Shown here: positions 8,891-16,434 of the stretch, in pieces
Numbering within the stretch: the stretch's first letter is position 1
Layout of the letters: every line of letters starts with the position of its first letter
From: Mesorhizobium_G sp050247155
GTDB taxonomy: Bacteria > Pseudomonadota > Alphaproteobacteria > Rhizobiales > Rhizobiaceae
Length of the DNA: 64,000 bases
NCBI GenBank assembly: GCA_050247155.1
Contig: JBFWUS010000016.1
Location: forward strand, 1-64,000
Reading direction: 5' to 3'
The notes under the pieces: model-generated
The model's database searches: none
What the model saw: the letters and a program-made list of their open reading frames with translations, nothing else
Told to the model about the DNA's origin: nothing
Translations under genes and position numbers: made by a program

Positions 8891-10234
8891 CTACTCTGCC
8901 GCCAATGCCAGTTCGGGCGGGATGCCGACCGCTGGCTTGCGCCAGGGAATTCGTGCGCCCAGCGCGGCCGCGACGTTCAAGCCCGACCGCAGTCCGTCCT
9001 CGTGAAAGCCGTGGCCGGTCCACGCGCCAGCATACCATGTGTTGCGCACGCCCTGGATGTCGCTGAGACGCGCCTGCGCCGACAAGGCCCGCGCATCAAA
9101 CTGCGGGTGATCGAACGTCCATTCGCCGAAGACCAATTCCTCGCGCGGCTCGATGATCGGGTTGAGTGAGACGAACAACGGGTATCGCTCGTCGATGCCT
9201 TGCAGCCGGTTCATCCAATAAGTCACCGATACACTCTCGTCCTGCCCATCGGAGTTGCGCAGATAGTTCCACGCCGACCACGCGCCGCGCCGCTTCGGCA
9301 TCAACCGGGGATCGCGATGCAATAAGACGCGGTTGGGGCAGTAGGGGATCGCCGACAGGATTTTTTCTTCGACCGACGACGCATCGCCGAGCATATGAAG
9401 CGCCTGGTCGCTGTGTGCCGCGATGACGACGGCATCGAAACGTTGTGGCGGCAGTGAGTCAGTCGTGACGGTCACGCCGAGTGCGTCGCGGATGATATTG
9501 CGCACCGGCGCGCCAACATGAATCCGGCCGGCGAGCGGAGCGAGCAGTTTGCCGAGATAGGTTCTTGAGCCGCTGGTCACCGTGCGCCAGATCGGCCTGT
9601 CTCGGTCGGCATGGAGGAGGCGGTGATTGTCGAAGAAGGTGACAAAGGCTGATGCCGGATAATCCAGCATTTGCGTACGTGGCGTCGACCAAATCGCCGC
9701 CGCCATCGGTACCAGATAGTTCTCGCGAAACTCATGCGAGAAGCTGCGTCGCTCCAGATAGTCGCCGACTGTCGAATGACCGATCCAGCCGGAATCGCGG
9801 TCACTCACGCAGATGCGGTTGAAACGCACGATCTCGCGCAGCATCCACAGAAACCCGGGCGAGAAGAAATTGCGCTTCTGGGTGAAAATGGTGCGCAGGT
9901 TCTTGCCGCACCATTCGAGCTTGCCGCCGTCGAGCGACAGGGCAAAACCCATGTCGCTTGCATGCGTCGCAATATCGAGATGCGCAAAGAGCGAAGTCAA
10001 TTCCGGATAGTTCAGCTCATTGTAGACGATGAAACCGGTGTCGACGGCTATGTCCACGCCATCGTAATCGACGTCTACCGTTGCCGTGTGCCCGCCAAGT
10101 CGCTCACCGGCCTCGAACATGGTCACATCCGCAGTCCGGCTCAGAGCCCAAGCGGCGGAAGCGCCGGATATGCCAGAGCCGATCACGGCAATGCTCTGGC
10201 GGGCCTGCTTGCGGCCAAACGGCACAATGTTCAT
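8891..10234 (-). CDS. FAD-dependent oxidoreductase, amine-oxidase/desaturase-like
   Basis: 447 aa. Dinucleotide-binding loop IAVIGSGISGASAAWAL near residue 17 with the downstream acidic FEAGERLGGHT, followed by DTGFIVYNELNYPELTSLF, a signature of the NAD/FAD-binding proteins that accompany DUF1365. The C-terminus has the second FAD motif NTWYAGAWTGHGFHEDGLRSG. ATG at 10234 (AGGGGGATTG just upstream) overlaps the photolyase stop by one base (TGATG), so the two are translationally coupled. The substrate is unknown; oxidation or desaturation of a membrane acyl chain fits the neighbours. Confidence 0.88.
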   Translation of the reverse strand: MNIVPFGRKQARQSIAVIGSGISGASAAWALSRTADVTMFEAGERLGGHTATVDVDYDGVDIAVDTGFIVYNELNYPELTSLFAHLDIATHASDMGFALSLDGGKLEWCGKNLRTIFTQKRNFFSPGFLWMLREIVRFNRICVSDRDSGWIGHSTVGDYLERRSFSHEFRENYLVPMAAAIWSTPRTQMLDYPASAFVTFFDNHRLLHADRDRPIWRTVTSGSRTYLGKLLAPLAGRIHVGAPVRNIIRDALGVTVTTDSLPPQRFDAVVIAAHSDQALHMLGDASSVEEKILSAIPYCPNRVLLHRDPRLMPKRRGAWSAWNYLRNSDGQDESVSVTYWMNRLQGIDERYPLFVSLNPIIEPREELVFGEWTFDHPQFDARALSAQARLSDIQGVRNTWYAGAWTGHGFHEDGLRSGLNVAAALGARIPWRKPAVGIPPELALAAE

Positions 10235-11688
10235 CAATCCCCCTTGAGTACCTTGTAGGCTGCCAGCGCGCGGTCACGCGCCGTGTCGTGGTCAACCAAA
10301 GGTACGGGGTAGTCGCCTCCGAGTTTCACGCCGGCAGTAGCGAGCGTCTCTTCAGGTGCAGCCCAGGGTTTCTGCACGAACTTGCCATCAAGCTTTTCCA
10401 GTTCCGGCGCAAAGCACTTGGTGTAGGCACCATCGCCGTCGAATTTCTCGCCCTGCAGCACGGGGTTGAAGATGCGGAAATAAGGCGCGGCGTCGGCGCC
10501 GCAGCCGGCGACCCACTGCCAGTTGCCGGGATTGTTGGCCGGGTCGGCGTCGACCAGCGTGTCCCAGAACCATTGCTCTCCGTCGCGCCAGTCGATCAGG
10601 AGATGTTTGGTCAGAAACGAGGCGACGACCATGCGGATGCGGTTGTGCATCCAGCCCGTCTGCCAGAGCTGGCGCATGCCGGCATCGACGATCGGGTAGC
10701 CGATCCGGCCGTGCTGCCAGGCGTGGAGGCCCTTTTTCGGCGTTGCCCATGGAAAACGGTCGAAAGAATCATTGAAATTCTTTTCGGCCAAGGCGGGAAA
10801 ATGAAACAGCAGGTGATAGCAGAACTCCCGCCATGCCAGTTCGCTGCGCAGTTTCGCGACATCGGCCGCGTTGGCCTGCGCCCTTATGCGGTTGAGCCGA
10901 GCCAAAATCTGGTAGGGTGTGATCTCGCCATTGGCCAGGTGAGGGGATAGCCGGGAAGTGGCCTCCTTCGCCGGAAAATCCCGACCCGCTGCGTAGTCTT
11001 CGAGACGACCTTCCAAAAATGCGTCGAGCCTTTGCTGTGCCCCCGCCTCGCCGGGCATCCAAGTCTTGCGCAGACCGCCGGCCCAGTCCGGTCTGGTCGG
11101 CAGCAGCCCCCAGTCTTCCAAGGCGTCGGACTTCAGACGGCCCTGCCAGGCGCTAAGCTTGTTCGGTGCATCGACAGGGTCACGCGGCTCCGCGCCGCTT
11201 TCGAGCGCTCGCCTGAACGCGCCAAAGACCTTGTACGAGCCGCCAGCACCAGTCTTCAACAATGTCGGTTCGTGCAGAAGTTGCCCGTCGAAGCCCTCTG
11301 CCTTGACGCCGCGCTCGCGCAGCGCTGACTTCATGGTTTTGTCGACGTCGCTTTCGGCTGGTGCGTAACGGCGGTTCCAATAGACGGTGCCGGCGCCAGT
11401 CTGTTTCTGCAGATCGAGGACCGTCTCGTTCGTCGGCCCGCGCCGCAGCACCAAGTCCGCGCCGAGTTTGGCAAGGCTCGCCCGTAGCGCATCGATGGAG
11501 TGATGCAGCCACCAGCGGCGCGCACCGCCGAGCGGCCGCACGCCAAGGGAGGTTTCATCGAAGACCAGGACGCAGATGACAGGCAAACCGCTATCGGCAG
11601 CGGCTGCCAGCGCGCGATTATCCCCAAGTCTCAAATCGTTGCGAAACAGCACAATGGCCGGGTCTTTCGCCTCAGCCTTGCCCCGCAT
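10234..11688 (-). CDS. phrB: Deoxyribodipyrimidine photolyase (class I CPD photolyase/cryptochrome family)
   Basis: 484 aa. Repairs cyclobutane pyrimidine dimers using blue light, with FADH as catalytic cofactor and an antenna pigment. The N-terminal antenna domain starts AIVLFRNDLRLGDN; the C-terminal FAD domain has the strongly conserved GMRQLWQTGWMHNR, DWRDGEQWFWD and NPGNWQWVAGCGADAAPYFR. The start at 11688 is preferred over an ATG six bases upstream because AAGGA lies at proper spacing. It heads the operon with the FAD oxidoreductase, DUF1365 and CFA-like genes, linking DNA photorepair with lipid modification. Confidence 0.94.
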   Translation of the reverse strand: MRGKAEAKDPAIVLFRNDLRLGDNRALAAAADSGLPVICVLVFDETSLGVRPLGGARRWWLHHSIDALRASLAKLGADLVLRRGPTNETVLDLQKQTGAGTVYWNRRYAPAESDVDKTMKSALRERGVKAEGFDGQLLHEPTLLKTGAGGSYKVFGAFRRALESGAEPRDPVDAPNKLSAWQGRLKSDALEDWGLLPTRPDWAGGLRKTWMPGEAGAQQRLDAFLEGRLEDYAAGRDFPAKEATSRLSPHLANGEITPYQILARLNRIRAQANAADVAKLRSELAWREFCYHLLFHFPALAEKNFNDSFDRFPWATPKKGLHAWQHGRIGYPIVDAGMRQLWQTGWMHNRIRMVVASFLTKHLLIDWRDGEQWFWDTLVDADPANNPGNWQWVAGCGADAAPYFRIFNPVLQGEKFDGDGAYTKCFAPELEKLDGKFVQKPWAAPEETLATAGVKLGGDYPVPLVDHDTARDRALAAYKVLKGD

Positions 11689-11860
11689 TCCCATTCCTTC
11701 CAAGCTGCGTCGCAAGCGAGCCGATTCGGACCGTCACGCTTTGCCGGGCAAGAATTCACCTTACAATATAACGTATTAAGTCGGCAAAAAGTGCAAGGGA
11801 AAAAAATCAGGATTTTCTTAGTTAATACATGAAAGTCCGTGGCCTAGGGAGCCATTAAAG

Positions 11861-11989
11861 ATGCGCTATACGATTGTTATTGTCGGCCTTATGATATTTT
11901 TTATCTGGGATGGCATGTATAACAACGGGATTTATCTGGATCATTCAGTGCGCTTCCTGCGAAGCCTGATCGCGATGGTTGGCCTCTGA
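11861..11989 (+). CDS. Small single-span membrane protein (42 aa), function unknown
   Basis: An ATG at 11861 with AGGGAG about ten bases upstream opens a 42-codon frame ending TGA at 11989. The product starts MRYTIVIVGLMIFFIWDGMY, one clear transmembrane helix, followed by a polar linker (NNGIYLDHSVRFLRS) and a short hydrophobic end. The DNA is more AT-rich than its neighbours. It is convergent with the DsbA-like gene 16 bases away. I recall similar short proteins next to other rhizobial genes but cannot assign a function. Coding status rests on ribosome site, helix and in-frame length. Confidence 0.55.
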   Translation: MRYTIVIVGLMIFFIWDGMYNNGIYLDHSVRFLRSLIAMVGL

Positions 11990-12005
11990 AACCGCCTTCG
12001 ATAAT

Positions 12006-12665
12006 TCAGGCTGCGGCGCTGCGCGCAACCTCGCCGATGGCCTTGGCCAGAGAGGCTACGTCCTGAGCGCCCATGACAGCGTATTTCCCAGCCAGCAGAA
12101 AACACGGCACACCTGTTATGCCCATGCGCGACGCCGTCGAGATTTCCGCCTGAACCTCCTCGCGGTCGGCATTCGTGGGTAGAAGCGATGTCACGATGGC
12201 GTCGTCCATGCCAGCGGCGCGGGCAGCTTGTGCCAGCACGTCGTGATCGCCGACATTCTCGCCGCGTTCGAAATAGCGGCTGAAAAGCTCGCCGACCAAT
12301 TTGTCCTGAACGTCGCCGCCGGTTCCAAGAGCCCAGCGGATAACCCGGTGGGCGTCGAGCGTGTTCGGTGCGATCGTGATCGCGTCGAAATTGAATCGTA
12401 TGCCTTCTGCCTCGCCAAGTGGCAGTATGTTGGCATGGATCTGCCGCAGGCGCTCTTCGCTGCCAAACTTGGCGAGCATATAGCTACGCCTGTCTTTTCC
12501 CTCGGGTGGAATCGACGAGTCGAGTTGGAACGGCCGCCAGCGAACCTCTGCCTCGACATCAGGCAACGTCGCTAGCGCCTTGGCAAGCCGCTGGCGACCG
12601 ACGAAGCACCACGGGCAAACGACATCAGATACGACGTCAATAGCGATGCGTGCACGGTCGGCCAT
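12006..12665 (-). CDS. DsbA-family oxidoreductase (FrnE-like)
   Basis: 219 aa thioredoxin-fold protein without signal peptide, hence cytoplasmic. The CPWC active-site pair follows DVVSDVV near residue 17, an alpha-helical insertion domain fills the middle, and GITGVPCFLLAGKYAVMGAQ supplies the cis-proline loop of the FrnE/HCCA-isomerase group. Homologues act as thiol oxidoreductases in oxidative stress. The start at 12665 gives the family N-terminus; a longer frame extends into the upstream gene and is rejected. It begins 11 bases after the stop of the solute-binding protein gene, so both probably share a transcript. Confidence 0.9.
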   Translation of the reverse strand: MADRARIAIDVVSDVVCPWCFVGRQRLAKALATLPDVEAEVRWRPFQLDSSIPPEGKDRRSYMLAKFGSEERLRQIHANILPLGEAEGIRFNFDAITIAPNTLDAHRVIRWALGTGGDVQDKLVGELFSRYFERGENVGDHDVLAQAARAAGMDDAIVTSLLPTNADREEVQAEISTASRMGITGVPCFLLAGKYAVMGAQDVASLAKAIGEVARSAAA

Positions 12666-12676
12666 GCCGGCTCCCT

Positions 12677-14476
12677 TCAGTTCCCAGCGTGCCACCAGGT
12701 TGGCAAGGCGGCGCCATTGATCGGCGAGTGCTCCGGATGCTCGATCCTTTTCCAGCGAGCCACCCACTGCTCCGGCCGGAAATAGAGCGGCACGACATAA
12801 GCCCCGCTGAGAAGAACGCGATCATAGGCGCGCACCACGTCGACGAATTTGTCACGTTCGCGCGTTTGGAGCATCGCGTCGATCAGCGCATCGACTGCCG
12901 GATTGGCAACGCCGGCATAGTTGAAGGTGCCGGGTTTGTCGCGCGTTACCGAACCGAAGCGCGCCACCTGCTCGACGCCGGGCGACAACGAACCCGTGTA
13001 CGGGAAAATCATCGCGTCGAAATCGTAGTTGATCTGTCTTTGAAGGAATTGCGAGGCGTCGACTGAACGGATGCTCACGTCTATGCCGACTTTCTGGAGC
13101 GTCTGCTGCCATGCGACGGCAACCTGTTCGTTTTCCTTGCCTTTCAGCATGATTTCGAACGCTGCCTGCTTCCCGTCAGGCCCGATCATCCGGCCATCTT
13201 GCAGCGCATAGCCTGCCTTGCGTAGCTTGTCGAAGCCGACTTTCAGAAACGCCCGATCCCGGCCTGAGCCGTCGGACGTTGGCGGCTGCCATCCCTTGGT
13301 CATGATGTCGGGCGTGACGGCATCGGGGAACGGCGCCAGCAACGCCTTTTCACCTTCACTGGCCGGGCGATCGAAAGATGACAGCTCCGAATTATCGTAG
13401 AAGCTTTTTGTCCGCGTATAGGCGCCTGATAAAAGGTTGCGGTTCACCCATTCAAAATCGAACATGTCGCCGAGGCCGGCACGAAAATCCCGGTTCTGGA
13501 AAACGGGTCGCCTTGTATTCATCACGATGCCCAGCATGCCGGACGGCATCTGCATCTTGAATGTGTCTTTGACGATGTCGCCGCGGGTGACGGCCGGAAA
13601 ATTGTACTGGTTTGTCCAGCGACCGCTATTCTCGTCGATCAGCACATCGACCAGGCCTTTCTTGAAGGCCTCGAACATGGCATTCTCGTCGCGATAATAG
13701 GTCAGGGTGATCTGATCGTAATTGTCGAATCCTTTTTTCGATGGGATATCCTTCGCCCAATAGTCGGGGTTGCGCTTGAAGGTCAGGCTCTCTCCCGCTT
13801 TGACGCTCTCCAGGCGATAAGGGCCGCTGCCGGTCATCGGTTTCAGCGTGGATTTTTCGAAGGTTGCCGGGTCGATCGTGTGTTTCGCAAGCACCGGCAT
13901 GAAGGCGACGATCAGCGGCAACTCGCGATCCGCTTGCTTGAACGTCAAGCGCACGCCGTGTGTGCCGACCTTCTCCATCTTGGCAATCTTGCCGGCCCAG
14001 TTGCCGTAGCGCGGCAGGCCCTTGTCACGCAGGATTTCGATGGTGAAAATCACGTCCTCCGGCGTGACTGGCTGGCCGTCGGAGAATTTGGCGCGCTCAT
14101 CCAGCGTGAATTCGACGTAGGTCCGTTCGCTATCCGTATCGATGGTCTTGGCCAGCAGCGGATACATTGAAAAGGGCTCATCGGCCGACCGCTGCATGAG
14201 ACGGTCGTAGACGAGGTCTCCGAAGATCAGGTCGATCGGCCCCCGCGCACCCTGTCCCTGAACGATAAATGGATTGACGCTGTCGAAGGTGCCGAGCCAT
14301 GCGTAATTGATGGCGCCGCCTTTCGGCGCGTCTGGATTTGCGTAAGGCAAATGTTTGAAGTCGGAGCCTAGCGCCGGCTCGCCGTGCATAGCGATCGCAT
14401 GCGACGGTTCGGCGCCTGCTGGCATTGGCAAGGCCAAGGCTGCAACGGTGCACAACGCAAGCAGCAACTGCCTCAT
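12677..14476 (-). CDS. ABC transporter periplasmic peptide-binding protein (family 5, YejA-like)
   Basis: 599 aa. Start at 14476 has GGAGG at good spacing and yields a signal peptide (MRQLLLALCTVAALALPMPAGA). The mature protein has the SBP family 5 layout: HAIAMHGEP near the N-terminus, FDSVNPFIVQG, the FTLDERAKFSDGQPVTPEDV signature (about 135-155) and the C-terminal PLYFRPEQWVARW. Proteins with this pattern bind oligopeptides or microcin-like peptides for an ABC importer. No permease or ATPase genes are adjacent here, so it either works with a distant transporter or is an orphan. Confidence 0.9.
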   Translation of the reverse strand: MRQLLLALCTVAALALPMPAGAEPSHAIAMHGEPALGSDFKHLPYANPDAPKGGAINYAWLGTFDSVNPFIVQGQGARGPIDLIFGDLVYDRLMQRSADEPFSMYPLLAKTIDTDSERTYVEFTLDERAKFSDGQPVTPEDVIFTIEILRDKGLPRYGNWAGKIAKMEKVGTHGVRLTFKQADRELPLIVAFMPVLAKHTIDPATFEKSTLKPMTGSGPYRLESVKAGESLTFKRNPDYWAKDIPSKKGFDNYDQITLTYYRDENAMFEAFKKGLVDVLIDENSGRWTNQYNFPAVTRGDIVKDTFKMQMPSGMLGIVMNTRRPVFQNRDFRAGLGDMFDFEWVNRNLLSGAYTRTKSFYDNSELSSFDRPASEGEKALLAPFPDAVTPDIMTKGWQPPTSDGSGRDRAFLKVGFDKLRKAGYALQDGRMIGPDGKQAAFEIMLKGKENEQVAVAWQQTLQKVGIDVSIRSVDASQFLQRQINYDFDAMIFPYTGSLSPGVEQVARFGSVTRDKPGTFNYAGVANPAVDALIDAMLQTRERDKFVDVVRAYDRVLLSGAYVVPLYFRPEQWVARWKRIEHPEHSPINGAALPTWWHAGN

Positions 14477-14677
14477 CGAGTCCTCCAGGGTTCGGCTTCG
14501 ATTCGCGCAATTTAGAGCAATGTCCAGCCAAACAGAACGATTCAATGTATCGGACATTGCCCGGCCGGGCAGATGATCAAACATGCTTGATGGCATATGA
14601 ACGCCGAAAGCCGGCAAGCATTCGAGCTTGTTAGGGCTGGATTTGGCCGCGCGCCTTGTGTAACAGGCCGCAAGTCA

Positions 14678-14704
14678 TCCTGTTGCCTCATTTGCGCAAC
14701 AGGA
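14678..14704. promoter_or_regulatory. 9-bp inverted repeat upstream of ialB
   Basis: TCCTGTTGC (14678-14686) and GCAACAGGA (14696-14704) form a perfect inverted repeat with a 9-base spacer, 59 bases before the IalB-family start and within the 287-bp gap between two divergent genes. It could be an operator for a dimeric regulator or an mRNA hairpin. A half-site-like GTAACAGG lies just upstream (14660-14667). Confidence 0.4.
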
Positions 14705-14763
14705 CAACGCAGGGATTTGGCCAGCAAGGCCTTCTAGATATCTTGCAAGAGGTTTGGAGAACG

Positions 14764-15396
14764 ATGACGAGTCTGATCGCGTCGAAAACGCGCATTTCGC
14801 TGCTCTCGGCCGGCGTCGCGGGCGTTATGGCGACCATCGCTGCCCCTGTGGGCGCACAGGAGCAGCAGCCCCAGATTCCGCAAGGATGGTTCAAGGCCTG
14901 CTCGAAGCAGCAGGATGTCGACGTCTGTAACGTTCAGAACATCGTCACCGCGAGCACCGGCCAGTTGGTCACCGGCGTTTCGATGATCGAGGTCAAGGGC
15001 AAGGTGAACCGCAAGGTTTTTCAAGTCACCGTGCCGACCGGACGCCTGATGCCGCCCGGCATCGGCCTTCAGGTCGACAACGGCAAGACGCAGAAGCTTG
15101 AATATATGATCTGCTTCCCTGATCGCTGTGTGGCAGAGGCGCCGTTGAGCGACGCCCTTGTCGGTCAGTTCAAAAAGGGCACGAACCTGACGTTGACATC
15201 TGTCAACTTCCAGAACCAGCCGAACCCGATCAAGGTTTCGCTGCAAGGCTTCACCGGCGCCTATGATGGCGCGCCGCTCAAGCAGGGCGACATCGAGGAT
15301 CGGCAGAAAAAGCTGCAGGAGTTCGTGACGAAGAACAATGAGGACTTCGCCAAGAAGCTCAAGGAAGAGCAGGACAAGGCCAAGGCAGCGAACTGA
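14764..15396 (+). CDS. Invasion-associated locus B (IalB) family protein
   Basis: 210 aa, exported by a signal peptide ending PVGAQEQ. The region PQGWFKACSKQQDVDVCNVQN near residue 45 with paired cysteines, and a second pair around YMICFPDRCVAEAPL, are typical of IalB proteins, periplasmic or envelope proteins first described in Bartonella and widespread in rhizobia. The C-terminus is a highly charged helix rich in Lys and Glu. Start at 14764 is preceded by GGAGAACG. Its molecular role in free-living or symbiotic bacteria is not known. Confidence 0.85.
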   Translation: MTSLIASKTRISLLSAGVAGVMATIAAPVGAQEQQPQIPQGWFKACSKQQDVDVCNVQNIVTASTGQLVTGVSMIEVKGKVNRKVFQVTVPTGRLMPPGIGLQVDNGKTQKLEYMICFPDRCVAEAPLSDALVGQFKKGTNLTLTSVNFQNQPNPIKVSLQGFTGAYDGAPLKQGDIEDRQKKLQEFVTKNNEDFAKKLKEEQDKAKAAN

Positions 15397-15418
15397 TCGC
15401 TTCTTTCCTCTGGTTTTG

Positions 15419-15441
15419 AAAGCGGGGCCGTGTGCCCCGCT
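15419..15441. terminator. GC-rich hairpin between convergent ialB and choX
   Basis: AAGCGGGGC and GCCCCGCTT form a perfect 9-bp stem with the loop CGTGT, 22 bases after the ialB-like stop and 16 bases after the choX stop from the other side. The run of T residues is weak on both sides, so it may act as a two-way terminator of moderate strength or an RNA stabiliser. Confidence 0.6.
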
Positions 15442-15456
15442 TCTCGTTTAAGCCCA

Positions 15457-16389
15457 TCAGTTGGCCAAAGCAGCTTTCACCGCCGCCGCGGCATCCTGGC
15501 CATCGAAGGTCGTCACGCCGGCCAGCCACGGCGTCACCACGTCGGGATTGGCTTTCAACCACTCCTTGGCGACGTCATTCGGGTTTTCGCCTGCGAGCAC
15601 CTTCGCCATCATGGCGTTTTCCATCGACAAGGTGAACTTCAGGTTCCTGGCGAAGGTCGCGGCATTCGGACATTCGGAGGCATAGCCTTTACGCGTCAAC
15701 GTGTGCACCGTGGCGCCGCCGAAGCCGGCTTTTTCCATGCCTTGTACATATTTGATCGGCATTTCGCCCATCACCGGATGTGGCGTCCAGCCGAGGAATA
15801 CGACCCACTCCTTGTCCTTCATCATCTGCTCGGTCTGCGTCAGCATGCCGGCTTCGGATGATTCCACCAGTTCGAAACTCTGCAGATTGTTCGCCGGATC
15901 CGCGATCAGGTCGAGGATGCTCTTGTTGCCGGCGGCGCCGGCTTCGATGCCGTAGATCTTGCCGCCGAATTTTTCGGCGTTCGGGCCTAGATCGGCGATG
16001 CTCTTGACGCCGGCGGCTTCCACATAATCCGGCACCACCGGACCGAAACCCGCGCCTTCGAGGTTCTGCGAAACCACCTCGATCGACCCTTCGTCCATAT
16101 AGGGCTTGAGCGCTTCAGTCTGCGCCGGCATCCAGTTGCCGAGGAAAACGTCGATGTCGTTCTCCTTGAGGGCGGTCAGGGTCACCGCGACGGAAAGCTG
16201 GGTTACTTCCGGCTCATAGCCAAGCGCCGTGAGCAGGGTCGAGGCGACGCCGGTGGTCACCTGGATGTCGGTCCAACCGACGTCGGAAAGCCGGACTTCC
16301 TTGCAGCTTTCGGCATCGGCCGCCACGGCCTGAGAGGCCGCTGTCAAAGCGAGCGCCGCAACAAATGAACGCATCTTCGCATTTCGCAT
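15457..16389 (-). CDS. choX: Choline ABC transporter substrate-binding protein
   Basis: 310 aa periplasmic binding protein of the OpuAC/ProX class with a signal peptide ending AVAADAES. Motifs such as SDVGWTDIQVTTG, VFLGNWMPA and WVVFLGWTPHPVM supply the tryptophans and tyrosines that cage a quaternary ammonium group in the ChoX and ProX families. SD GGGAG lies upstream of the ATG at 16389. It is followed upstream by choline sulfatase on the same strand (45 bases apart), so imported choline and choline released from choline-O-sulfate can be handled together. ChoW/ChoV partners and betAB are not in the window. Confidence 0.9.
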   Translation of the reverse strand: MRNAKMRSFVAALALTAASQAVAADAESCKEVRLSDVGWTDIQVTTGVASTLLTALGYEPEVTQLSVAVTLTALKENDIDVFLGNWMPAQTEALKPYMDEGSIEVVSQNLEGAGFGPVVPDYVEAAGVKSIADLGPNAEKFGGKIYGIEAGAAGNKSILDLIADPANNLQSFELVESSEAGMLTQTEQMMKDKEWVVFLGWTPHPVMGEMPIKYVQGMEKAGFGGATVHTLTRKGYASECPNAATFARNLKFTLSMENAMMAKVLAGENPNDVAKEWLKANPDVVTPWLAGVTTFDGQDAAAAVKAALAN

Positions 16390-16434
16390 GTCTTTGCTCC
16401 CATTTTTTCTGTCGTCAGGTCATGCGGCCACGCG

